Of a DNA stretch of 64,000 nucleotides, positions 22,501-32,827 are shown piece by piece. Source of the stretch: Ulva prolifera (taxonomy: Eukaryota; Chlorophyta; Ulvophyceae; Ulvales; Ulvaceae); the NCBI GenBank assembly GCA_023078555.1, contig CM041201.1, positions 7,385,172-7,449,171 of the forward strand, in the 5' to 3' direction. The notes below the pieces were generated by a model. The model was not told the DNA's origin and ran no database searches. It worked only from the letters and a program-made list of their open reading frames with translations. Within the stretch, counting starts at the first letter, position 1. Each line of letters opens with the position of its first letter. A program made the translations under genes and the position numbers.

Positions 22501-23822
22501 CCCGGCTCGCGTACGTCAGCAGTAGAGAGGAGGAAGTTGATGCAGGGGCGGGGGGGAGGGTCCAGACCTCTTCAAAGTCCCAGACGGAGATGAGGCCCTT
22601 CTTGCAGGCGCTGGCGACGAGGTTGAGGGAGTGCGGCGGGAAGTCGACGGCGGTGACGCGGCGCGTGTGCAGCTTCAGGCACGCGCTGCGGATGCGCCAC
22701 GTCACCTGCCTCGGCGGCGCCGGCATCGGCCTGCACCCGCGCTCCGAGCCCATTTAAATGATGAATTGGACCGCTCTGCTCGCTTGCTCGGGCCGCAGTC
22801 AACACCATTCTAAATGCCACCTGTGGCCTCGGTCGCCAGCGGTTACACAATATGCAGTGTGCTGGTCTGTGTTGCGTGTTGATGGCTGCGTGGCTGTGCG
22901 GTGCCCGTGTGTGTGGCCTGCGAAGCTACCTGCCGCGCTGGCTCTGTCCTTGTATCACACAATATGCAGTGCTGGCTTGTGCACATGTGTCATCACAGCA
23001 ATGGGAGCCCCCGCGGGGGCGCTGGCTCATGCTGCCATTGATACGATATGGGTGGGGGCGGGCCGTGATGAAACTGCCGGATGGGTAGCTGCGGAACCTA
23101 AACAACCCCTCGAACTGCGGGACGGATGGCTGAAGCCTGCCATTGGACGTCCTGTTCGTAGAGGCAAGGTCTGAGCGCTCTGCATGCATGTGATTCAAAC
23201 GATGGGAGAGCACATGTACAGGTCAAGGTGGCGCACCTGTTGCTGTGGGGACAGCTCTCGCGCATCTGGAGGTTCCTCGCCACGTTTGTGCTCAGGCTGT
23301 CCGAAACTGGCTGGACTGCACGGCGGGGGTGGTGTCAAGGCCTCGGACGGTGTGAACGCAGCATGCACAGCACGTGGCACTAGTGGTCCAGCCGCGATCG
23401 TCTCGACGGACTGGTTTGAGCAAGCTGCGCGTACTGTTGTGCGTGGGGTCGAGGCGAAACGGGCATGTTGCGGCTGTATGGCCCGACTTCTTGCACAGGT
23501 AGCAGGGCTTCACGGGGCAGTCGACGTACACGGCTCCGATGAAGCCGGCCGTGTGCCCCGTTTGCCCGCACACTGCACACACCACGGAGTCCCTGGTGCT
23601 GATTGAAAGCTTGATTTTTTTCTTCGACTTGGCTTCGGTGATAATAACGTCTTCTTCAGGCAACTGCGACGCTTGAATGTTGTGCTGCGAGTGAGCCAGA
23701 GCGAGACCAGATTGGTTCTGCTGCAGTGCTTCTTCGTCTGAGTCCGCGCCATCCTCCTCAGCTGGATGCACAGCAGACGCATGTTCAGCTGTTGCATGGC
23801 GTGGTCGTTTGCGAGTGCGCAT
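19525..23822 (-). CDS. DDB2: DDB2, UV-damage DNA-binding WD40 protein, plant-type with zinc knuckle
   Basis: Damage sensor that works with DDB1-CUL4 in global-genome nucleotide excision repair in the nucleus. Nine exons: 23822-23435, 23315-23237, 22730-22568, 22255-21977, 21635-21454, 21046-20789, 20573-20522, 20046-19909 and 19746-19525. All are in phase, giving 586 aa. The N-terminus has two CCHC-like groups (Cys82, Cys85, His90, Cys102 and Cys107, Cys110, His115, Cys120), as in plant DDB2. Propeller landmarks are KGLISVWDFEE, INSMRFIPG, AADNRGN, GNDHFCRLFDIR, TTCGDNRLRLWD, HSHDFNRYLTPFKAVWDPKD, RYISEDHGG and LYCWRPE. The last exon encodes a long glycine run and a basic tail (KKKKKAPAGKKRKS), probably a linker and localisation signal. 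The start Met is the first in the exon. Confidence 0.94.
21069..21093. repeat. Long G homopolymer in DDB2 intron 5
   Basis: An unbroken run of more than 20 G on the plus strand, C on the gene strand, about 23 bases before the exon 6 acceptor. It may serve as the polypyrimidine tract. Similar runs lie at 22434-22450, 36347-36360, 36670-36685, 37760-37766 and 43472-43485. Confidence 0.9.
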
Positions 23823-24649
23823 GGAGCGTGCACAGGAACGACGTATGTCTCATGTGCACTGTTGGGCGCACCTGGCCGGGATGCGTCCACAAACTGAGGC
23901 ACAGTTCCTCGCGCCATCTGGGACACGATGAGTAGCAATCTTGACCTGACAGCTGGGCTACGCCAGGCGGCTCGCACAAGCTTCCATATGCCGTCCGATC
24001 TCAAGAGGTCCCTTCAAACTGGCACAGTAGCTGTATGGCAGTCCATCAATTGATAAAACACGCCGTATGCCGACGTTAACGATCACAAGCAGTATCTTGC
24101 ACTACATGGATATGTTTGGATCGACGTGTGCTTATGGTGTGGCTTCCGCTGAACACACACATCTGGCTTCTGTGGTGCCGCCCAAGACACTGCAGTGGCC
24201 ACCGAGAGGCAAGGCATCTCCTCGGTTGACAGGGCGACAACTAGCAGGAATTCGAAAGCGACACCATACAGCTCCGTGGCCATTCGTGCAGGATGCATCT
24301 GGTATGTCCTGACGACTCGCCGGTAACGATGAGGTGAGGCGGTGCCATCAGCGCGTTTCTAGAGATGCGTGGCGATATGCCGTACAAACACCGTTCAGCA
24401 CCTACGGATGCCAATACGCCAATGCTCAGCTAGTGCATGCGTGTCAGTGGCTCCTTGATCTTGACCTTGTAGATGGCCTTCACCACTCGCAGTGGGCGAG
24501 CACCTGATGCAATTTCAAGCATACAAAATCCAAATGTGTGTACATGATCGTCGCTTGGCATGGTGTCCTAGTTGCTGTCACATCGGGCTATAAACAGCCC
24601 AGCGAACGGGCTCGCGCTGTAGGTTGGACCTGGCTCGTACACACCTCAC
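23823..24649. other. Divergent region between DDB2 and the first PG-repeat gene
   Basis: It probably holds the DDB2 promoter and the unresolved 5' exon(s) of the PG-repeat gene. I could not fix a start codon or upstream exon. The open frames present resemble nothing known. Confidence 0.45.
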
Positions 24650-27600
24650 GACAGACAAGTAGAACATGGATACGCGCCATTCTCTTCCACCGAAGTCAGG
24701 CATCTCAGGCCTGGAGCTGTGACAACCGCTGCTTACACTCCAGGGCCAGGGCACTACAGGCAAACAAGTCCAACCACTATTCCACATGATGCAGCTGCCC
24801 CGTTCTCGACCACTGGTCCTCGACTAGCTGCCCCCACGTCAACTGCAGCTGCAACACCAGGACCGGGACAATACGATGGCAGCAAGCCAGTGCAAAGGAG
24901 GCATGGCCGCATGTAGGCCTCCACCCCACAGCATTGTTGCTTCTCACCTGTTGGGCTGTCACGAGCTGACATACGAGCCCATGCAGGCCACGTGAACACA
25001 ACAGCCGAAGCAGAGTATGCATACTCCGCCAGAAAACTGCACCATCGGTGCCAGCTAGGACGCAGGTGTTTGGTTATGAAGAAGACCAATCTGGGAGGCT
25101 GGTCATGCAACCACCACCCGACCAGGGACACACCGGCATGGGCTTGGACCGCCCAGGCCCAATGGATTACTCCCCAGACAAGCTCAGGCTCATGAAGTGC
25201 AGCCCTGCAACTGGATGGGCCAAGAGTAAGGCAGAGCGGCAGTCCTTCTGGAGCAGCAGCTGGAAGGTGGGGCACCAGCCTACCAACGTCACATAGACTG
25301 CCAACCTCGGGCATCGCTGGCACACCAAGCCGCAGCGGAGGCCTGAGTGCAGGTTCCAGGACCAGGGGAGTACCAGCCTGCCAGCCACAGCCACGCTGCA
25401 GCCGCCCCGAGCAGCAGTTTCGCAACCAAGGTCTTCCGAATGACACAGACTCGACCGTCTGTCGCCCGGGTGCCCCCAGGGCCAGGCGACTATGTGTCTG
25501 GCTACCGGGACGCGATCAAAGCGGCCCGACCAGTGCCCAAGCAGCAGCAGTTCTTCAGCTCTACACAGCGGCGGTCCTGCGATGTGGACCCGCTGAAGCT
25601 CCGGTCAGCACCCTCCTACTGGAAGGACCCCGGGCCTGGGGCCTACAACTCCACATCCGCGTTTGCAAAGCAGACACTGTCGGACCCCGCCTGCTCGGCA
25701 TTCAACTCAACACAGGTGCGGTGCTGCCTGCCTCAGTGAGGCGATCTGAGCACGTCTGCGGCACAGCTCAGACCCAGTCAGCTGCGTCGCTGCTATGCCA
25801 TAGAGGACAACAAATGCCTGGCCTGGCCGGGTGAAGCTGTTCCATTGGACCACGCCTACTGAACCTTGCACGACTGCATAAGATACGACAGGTGCCATAT
25901 GGTCATGCGGAACCGAGGTCACACGGTGAAACGGCTGTGAGGCCCCAATATAACAGATCTGGGCAGTGCGGGGTCTTCCCGGGCGCAGCGATACCCAACG
26001 AATCGGTCAGCTTGGGCCCCCACCACCGCACACGCGGACCGTGTGGGGCAGTCAGACAGATATGATGTGGTTGTGGCGCGGCGCAGGCGAAGCTGAAGGT
26101 GAGGCCGCCAGAGGTGCCGGGGCCCGGCGCGTATGACGGCGCCGACGATTACTCCATCTACGGCTCCCTCACCAAGCAGATCACCGCGCGCAGCGGCCAG
26201 TTTGGGTCGACGGGGCCGCGTTTCCCAGGGTCCGCCGCGCATCGCGCGGACGGCGTGCTCGCGCCGGGGGAGCTGCCGGGGCCGCACTCGTACGAGCCGG
26301 CGCGGCCGGCGCGCGTGGCCGCGCCGCAGGTCACGAGCACGTTCGTGAGCCGCACGAAGCGCATGCAGCTGCCGAAGCCCCCGACGGAGCCCAAGGCGAG
26401 TGAGTTTGAGTCAGATGCTGAGGTCCTCGGTGCGACGGCTTCCACCCCCCCCCAACCGTGACGAGGCCGGGTGAATTGCGGCAATCCGGCCAGTCGAGGT
26501 CTAAATGTGAGGCACAATGGTACCATGTCAACCTGCTACACCAGCAACATCACCGAAAGTCTCCTGTATCTCGAGGTCTATCCTACAAGTCAGCCGAACT
26601 GCCCCTGGCCACGCCATTCAACTGTAGAATGCATCACAGTGCGCCTGCTTGTTCCTGCTGGGAGATTCTTAGGAAAAGTGGGTGCACAGCTTGACTAAAC
26701 AAAGCAGTGTCATGCCAGGTGTGAGCAGTTCGATGCTGGACGAAATCGATCCGCCCACAGCACACTTTGATGCAAGCCCCAGGTCATAATGCTCGACCAT
26801 GCCGATTTCATGCATGCAAACTGACCTGATCTGATCATGCGTGACCGACCAGCCGCAACACCTCGTACCACTGTTCATGCCAGTATGGTCCTTGGCATGC
26901 ACTCCCACCAGGTCGTGCAGCTGCAGCTCACACATGTACACAGTATTCAGTGGCACTGTATACATACACACCGCGATTCAAGCTTGCTAGCACAACCTGA
27001 AAGCCGACAGATAGTGGCCATGCCGGCATACAGCAGCCATGAGGCCTCATCATCTCGCGCAGCAGATATTCGTTGCCGCTTTCGGTGCGCTTCATCCGAC
27101 GCGGGCCTGAGCTCAGTTGATGCAGATGGGGTATGTAGCTGCCCATGTCAGCAGCAATCTTGTTGTGTTCACAGTCGCAGTCGTGATCTCCAGCCTCGGG
27201 TGCGCGCGTAGCTCTGAGTTCACCCGCCGGCCTTTGCACTGACCTCGAACTCTCGATGTGAATCGGCTCCAACTCGCAGAGTCCACGCCGTCCTGTGCGC
27301 GCGCGAAATTCCTTACGCAGGCAGGACATAGTTCGCTGTCTGTTTCTGCCGCGTGAGTTGTGTCATTACCAGCTTGCAGCGGATTGCATGGCGTGTCGTC
27401 CGTACAATGGGGATACAGCACTTCCGGAATGAGTTGGTACAGATTTTTGTCAAGCCTCGCAGTTGCATCTAACAGCCAAGCACGTTCAACTCAGTAACAG
27501 GCGTATCTGTGGTCATCAGCAAGATTTGCCTGAGCCGTGCACTGAAACAGTGCCCCACGCCTTCGGCACCAGATCAACAGGCCAGAGCACTAGGTGCAAC

Positions 27601-29608
27601 AGAAAGAGCATTGCACAGTGCCAGGCCGCTGCAAAATTTTCATACTTGCATCGCTAACTGCATGACCTTCCACCTTGTCATCTACTGCCTGGTGGATGAA
27701 GGCAGCATCGCAGGCTGCTCTGCTGAAGGAGACTCCAGAACACAGCACGCTACCCTCAAGTTCATCAATCCCTATGTAGTACCATGTTGGCCCGATCAAT
27801 TGACGTTTCTGTATTTGCACAGCCTCGGCCATGTGGCCATACTGTACAGAACTCATGACCAAGCGCTCTGCGCATGTGAATGTTCCCAAGTGGGACGAGT
27901 GAGTACATGCTCTCAGAAATGCTGCGTATTCTCCTGAGGGCAATTAAGTAATTTTACATAGCTTTGACGTACACAGCAGGTAAGCATCAGGGAAGCATGG
28001 TTGAGGTTTGCCGTGTGATTCGCCATTCCCTGCTTCTCGGCTGTCAAGCTGCCCTTTCCCTTCATTAGCACAGGCTGAGAACTAGTAGGCAGCAGCTGCA
28101 GCAGTGCCTGAAGCAATCCATCAACTTTACTGGAGTCATTTGCTCTTGCTGTTTCTGGCTGCCAAGTTTGATCCAGACCGGGCCTGAGTAACCTCTTGCC
28201 AAGTGCCGCACCGGACACAGGCTGTGCCTGAGCTTACTCATGTATGCTACGTACAGCACTGCTAGGCGACACATTCGGCAATGGTGAAGGTAGGCACAAC
28301 ATATGCTGTGCTGAAAGGTCACCCCGTGCACATGCAATAAGATGCAGCTGAGCATGCAACTCCACAAACATCTTCAAGCTGAAGCAGCCTGTACACTGTG
28401 TTGTGTTGCTGTTGGGTGATCAGCCCTGCGCTTTTGCGTAATTGTTGGGTAAACCAGGCCTGAGCTCACAATCCATGAGTCAAGCATCTCACATTAAACC
28501 ATGAGTCAGGTCCATCGTTACAAAGCGAGTTGCAGCCTCAAACAGCAAATGCCCGAAACTCCTTGCCACACAATCCCATCCCCATGCAGACAACCCCACA
28601 CCAGCCCCATGAAGACAACCCCACACCCCCACACGCACCAACAAACACGACCCCACGATTGTGCACACAGACATGCACAAGCGCGTCACCGATGGCGGCC
28701 AGAATGGGACGTGGGGCACACATTCAGCCCAAAAGCAACTTCACTATCATTTCCATCCACATTCAGCCCAAAAGCAACTTCACTATCATTTCCATCCTTT
28801 CAACGTCCATGTATCTTGCCTACCTTGGGCACGAGCTCAGGTGTAGGGCCCCCAGGAACCATTGCACTGAAGAAGAATTCATTGGCACTATTCACATGCA
28901 GTGGCGCCCCCAGAGCCCCGCCTGCCGGCCGTGGGCGAGGCGTGTCCCCAAGCTGATTCGTACGTTCTGTGGCATCAGAACCTGAGCTGTGGCTCTGTAC
29001 TGTTTTGTGAAGGGCTTTGCGCCGTAGCAACATTAGCTTGCTGTGAATGCCCCTGCAGGAGCATGCTCCATAGCACTCAAGCCTGACTGCATCCGGGCTA
29101 CGGCAATCTGCAGCTGGCTTGTTGCATGCCATGCATTGCGGGGTAGCGTCACATGCAAAAGGCTATAATCGTTGTGCTCCATTGCGATGACTGCAGTCCA
29201 CCCCACACGGACGACTCCACTCCACGCCGGTGACTCTGAGTCATCCGTTCAGTGTGTCTGTGGTGCGCAGGTGATCCTCGGAACCTGGGGCCCGGATCGT
29301 ACAACATCCGCCCGGACTGGAAGGGCAAAAGCCGCCACGGCACGTACAAGGCAGCGCCCGGCTTCGACGCCGGCCTGCTGCGCTTCCCGGAGCCCAAGAG
29401 CGTGGCGCCGCCGCCAGGCACGTACGAGCCGCGGGACGTGAACCGGGCTCTGAAGCCCCACTCCCGAGCGGTGGCCGCGTTTGGAGTGTCTGATGCGAGG
29501 CTGCCGGGCCAGTCGAAGCACCTGCCCGGGCCTGGGGAGTACAACCTGGCGCCCACGTGGCAGAAACGCAGCTACAATATCACGCTGGATGATACCAAGT
29601 TGCTGTGA
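24650..29608 (+). CDS. PG-rich repeat (SHIPPO/STPG-type) protein, probably ciliary; 5' end unresolved
   Basis: Repeats built on PGPGxY followed by a short Phe-Ser/Gly stretch are typical of sperm-tail PG-rich (SHIPPO) proteins, many of them microtubule inner proteins of cilia. Exons that join in frame: about 24650-24889, 25066-25266, 25353-25715, 26087-26399 and 29271-29608. Motifs in order are YTPGPGHY, ATPGPGQY, DRPGPMDY, VPGPGEY, VPPGPGDY, KDPGPGAY, VPGPGAY, ELPGPHSY, LGPGSY, APPPGTY and LPGPGEY. APFSSTEVRH and APFSTTGPRL are matching halves of adjacent repeats, so the reading frame continues upstream of 24719 and the true start is still missing. The last intron is about 2.9 kb, far longer than the others. 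Confidence 0.85.
27700..29132 (-). CDS. Candidate antisense gene within the last intron of the PG-repeat gene
   Basis: Not recognised. Three minus-strand segments look coding and can be joined. The first, ending at 28824 with donor AAG-gtaggc, carries NSANEFFFSAMVPGGPTPEL. The second, from 28194, carries KVDGLLQALLQLLPTSSQ. The third, near 27930-27740, carries HMAEAVQIQKRQLIGPTWYY. The acceptor before the second segment is not a CAG, and the joint to the third needs an intron of only about 50 nt. Codon content is plausible but no family is evident. It could be chance open frame in a long intron. Confidence 0.25.
28719..28796. repeat. 39-bp tandem duplication
   Basis: Two adjacent copies of a unit starting CACATTCAGCCCAAAAGCAA at 28719 and 28758. 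It lies in the last intron of the PG-repeat gene. Confidence 0.9.
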
Positions 29609-29652
29609 GGGATTCCAGTGTGGTCTATGGGGTGGTGTTTGTGGCGTCTGCG

Positions 29653-29657
29653 TGTAA
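29653..29657 (+). terminator. TGTAA poly(A) signal after the first PG-repeat gene
   Basis: TGTAA 45 bases after the stop codon, a typical distance for a short algal 3' UTR signal. Confidence 0.5.
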
Positions 29658-30337
29658 CTGTCGAAAACTGGGCTGCCTTTATAGCCTGTTGCGGGTGGCT
29701 ACACGTGGCTTGTGAGACGCTGTGCCGACGCCTGAGTGCATCCACTGCACGACAACGATTATCAGCGCAGCGCACTAATGATCATGATGATAGTAAAATG
29801 TGCGAGTGGCTGATCCCTTGATTTCCGCTCTGATGTGCTCCATGGCAACGGCATATACATACATGTCCTCAGACTTGCGAAGCTCCGAGGAACTGGCTGC
29901 GGTTTGAACAAGGTCACAGCAAAAGGCCTGTTTGTGTTTGGTTCTGCTGATCGTTGCAATGAGTCTTGCGAGGCCTCGGGTCATGGCATCGTTATTGGCC
30001 GTATCTCTAGAGATACATGCATGCACGCCCCTCGTCACGATAGCGTGATTGCTCGTGGTGCAGAGCATGGCCATGCCTTGGCAGTCTGAGGCGCATAAAC
30101 TCAAAGTATCGCTAGCATGCTCGGGAGCGGGGGATGTCGGTATGAAGCTCTGTTGATATATCACTAGCCGTGGTCGCTGCGGTGTATAATTCCCCCACAT
30201 CGATTTCTTCTCACAACACTGCCTTGAGCCACCGGTCTGCCGCACAGCCTACCCAGACCCCGCCTCGAGTCAATCGTATAGCATTTGCTGTCAATCTTGG
30301 TAAATCTTGGGTACCTATTTCGTGCCGATCGTACCCG
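29658..30337. other. Intergenic stretch before the VTT-domain gene
   Basis: No gene seen. It contains a 16-bp perfect palindrome, GTATCTCTAGAGATAC, at 30001-30016. An open frame runs into the VTT gene from 30170 but has no upstream ATG, so it is likely 5' UTR. Confidence 0.5.
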
Positions 30338-31783
30338 ATGCAGACGGACAAACCTACCGAGCCGAGCGAGGTGTCCACGACTTCGATGGCCTCAGATATC
30401 GCCGGTACTGCGCCAGAAAGCCAACGTAGAGGGCTTTCATATCAGTCCATATTCAAGATCGTGGTGATCCTTCTCATCGTTGTTGGGATCGTCCTCGGCC
30501 TCACTATCGGTGATCTGGACAAGCACATCGGCACGCTGCTCCGATGGCTGGAAGACAACAAAGTCGAAGGCATCGCAATTTTCATTGGGACATACGCAGC
30601 CCTGACAGGTGTGTAGGCAGAGGGCCCGTGTGAGTGGGATCGCGAGTTTGTGAACAATCGACTGTGCACAGCCGATGTCGCTTGTCCTGCCCGGGCAGCA
30701 ACACCTGTTCTGCATTCCAGCGGCAGCTGTTACAAGGTTTTTATATGTGATCCTATCTTTCGTTCACGTCGATTAGCTGGTCCGGATGGCTGATCTGTGC
30801 TCGATGTGCAGCGGTGTTCTTCCCGAGCTCGTTGCTCACGCTGGCAGGCGGGGCCATCTACGGCTTTGCGGGCATCCCCATGGTCTGGGCCGGCGCATGC
30901 CTAGGCCAGACGCTTTCGTTCTTTCTGTCCCGCTACCTGCTGCACGCGTGGGTCCAGGGCTGGGGCAACAAGTACGCTGTTTGGAATGGCGTTAACGCAG
31001 CCATCACCCAGCATGCCCTCAAGATTGTGATCCTCATCCGCCTGGCGACCATCATCCCATACTCCGTGGCCAACGCGCTTCTTCCCATCACAGAGCTCGG
31101 GGTACGTTGCAGTCTCGCTCGGTCAAAGCTTATCACGGCTGTGTCAATTTGGCTTCACCAGAGCTCTTGCTGCCAGTGAGGAACTCAGCAGCCCCCGCAA
31201 CCCTCGTCAACTGCACGTGACTCTTAGCTCTAGCAGCTGTGCTGTCTGCACTGCTCCGTTCTAGCAAAGTCAACACTCATTACTCGTCACACAGCATCTC
31301 AACTGATGCACCAATGCCCTCGTCCCCATGCCAGGCACTGCAGAGCAGCCCACTCCAGGCGGCAAGCCTTCACCAAGCCATCTGGTTGTGCAGTTCAAGG
31401 AGTACACGATTGGATCGGCCGTTGGCATCCTGCCAGGCGTGTGCTTGTACGTGGCCATCGGGCGCCTCGCCTCAAGCATTGCAGAGGTGGTCAACGGTGA
31501 TGTTGACACCGAGCCCTGGGTCCTGATTCTCTCCGTGTGCATCTCGATCGTCTTCCTGGTCATCGTGGTCGCCATCCTCACGCGGTATGCGAAGAAGGCC
31601 CTTGCTGCGAAGATCGATGTGGCTGTGGCGGACCCACAGGCAGGTGCAACGCAAGCAAGCGAAGCTCAGCTTTCCGAAGCCCAGCCTGCTCAGACCGAGG
31701 TGAGGATAGACACGTCCGAGGGGATCTCTGCCGTCGAGATCGAAGACGAGGCAGCTCCAGCCCCTGGTGTTGCATCTGTATGA
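30338..31783 (+). CDS. VTT-domain (TVP38/TMEM64/DedA-like) membrane protein
   Basis: Multi-pass membrane protein of the SNARE-associated/VTT family; relatives act in the endomembrane system, some as lipid scramblases. Exons 30338-30608, 30812-31101 and 31394-31783 give 316 aa, all in frame. After a Ser/Thr-rich cytosolic start comes a hydrophobic segment (IFKIVVILLIVVGIVLGL), then the family core: AVFFPSSLLTLAGGAIYGF, the re-entrant LGQTLSFFLSRYLL, LIRLATIIPYSVANALLPIT and GSAVGILPGVCLYVAIG. A last membrane helix (VLILSVCISIVFLVIVVAI) is followed by an acidic, Ala-rich tail. The substrate and exact compartment cannot be told. Confidence 0.92.
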
Positions 31784-31899
31784 CAATGATGGACAAACCA
31801 GTGATGGTCTGCTCAAGGCAGACTGCGCCTTGCAGCTAGGACCTTCGCTACTTTTTCACAGACCCCTTGAAACAGCCGACTTTGCAAATAATGGAACGA

Positions 31900-31904
31900 T
31901 GTAA
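31900..31904 (+). terminator. TGTAA poly(A) signal after the VTT gene
   Basis: TGTAA about 117 bases beyond the stop codon of the VTT-domain gene. Confidence 0.45.
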
Positions 31905-32534
31905 CGGCCTTGCATGTCAGCTGTCCCTGTTGCTGTACTATCTCTACATTGCTCATGGGCCACCCTCCATCATGAACTTCCAGCAGATCACACATGACAA
32001 GCAGCGAGCTTTCCCAAACATCCAGTTCTCACCGACTGTTGAGCGGCCGTTGACATCTGGTGTACACCAAATGGGTGTGCGCCAGGTTGGTCAGATGTTC
32101 CACTGGTGCTGTTAGCATCACCCATGCTGCCTGAAGCACATCAAATGTGTTACAGCTGCTTCAACACTGTATCTGCCGATGTTCGGGCCATACACTTACG
32201 CCCAGGTGCTCGTGGACTCTACTATGGCTATGCATACTTCCGCTGTCGCCTCACGGATACACAAATCTCTTGCTACAGCTATACAACATGCCACAACACA
32301 TACCTACATCCTGCTATCATCCAGCCTCCACTTCGCAGCCTCCCTGCAAAGGTGTCATTCTTCACACATGATGCAGTCACACAGTGAGCCGCACACCCCC
32401 TGCCCTCACCTTCCCGGCATGTCCGCTTGCATGTCATCAGGCTCCTGGCTCAACGAGCGCTGGTGGATTAGAGACTGCCCAGCAGACCGGAAGTAGCTGC
32501 ACGACACGCATGGTAGTCACAGTCACATTCTGCT
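31905..32534. other. Intergenic stretch without a gene
   Basis: About 630 bases between the VTT gene 3' end and the dispersed repeat at 32535. I see no coding segment or named element. Confidence 0.5.
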
Positions 32535-32742
32535 TCGAATGCTCTGCGCCGGGTGAGTGTGGCGTTGTGCAAAGGGAATGCTATTGTGCTCCGTGCGTGG
32601 CTTCAAACTTTGGCTGGAATCACCGGGAGGGCTGTGGTACGCGCTCGTGCCCGGCCTAGTGACATGAATGAGTGAGTGGGTGTTAGCGAGTGGATCCCTA
32701 GACACGGCGCGATGCCCGGCCTCTGTCCTTTGTAACCACACT
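32535..32742 (+). repeat. Dispersed repeat of about 205 bp, copy 2
   Basis: Same orientation and landmarks as 14782-14986, about 17.7 kb away, ending at CCCGGCCTCTGTCCTTTGTAA. It sits just beyond the 3' end of the HAD-IG gene. Confidence 0.85.
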
Positions 32743-32827
32743 CTGCTTTGCAACATCTTCCGTTTCAGATTCGAGGACCTGTCCTCGGCAACAGCTAGCC
32801 GTACTCATGGCCATCCGTCTTTCGCTG

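Noticed and set aside
30170-30337. N-terminal extension of the VTT protein
   Set aside because: The frame is open but begins with GTG and has no ATG before 30338. Composition looks like 5' UTR.
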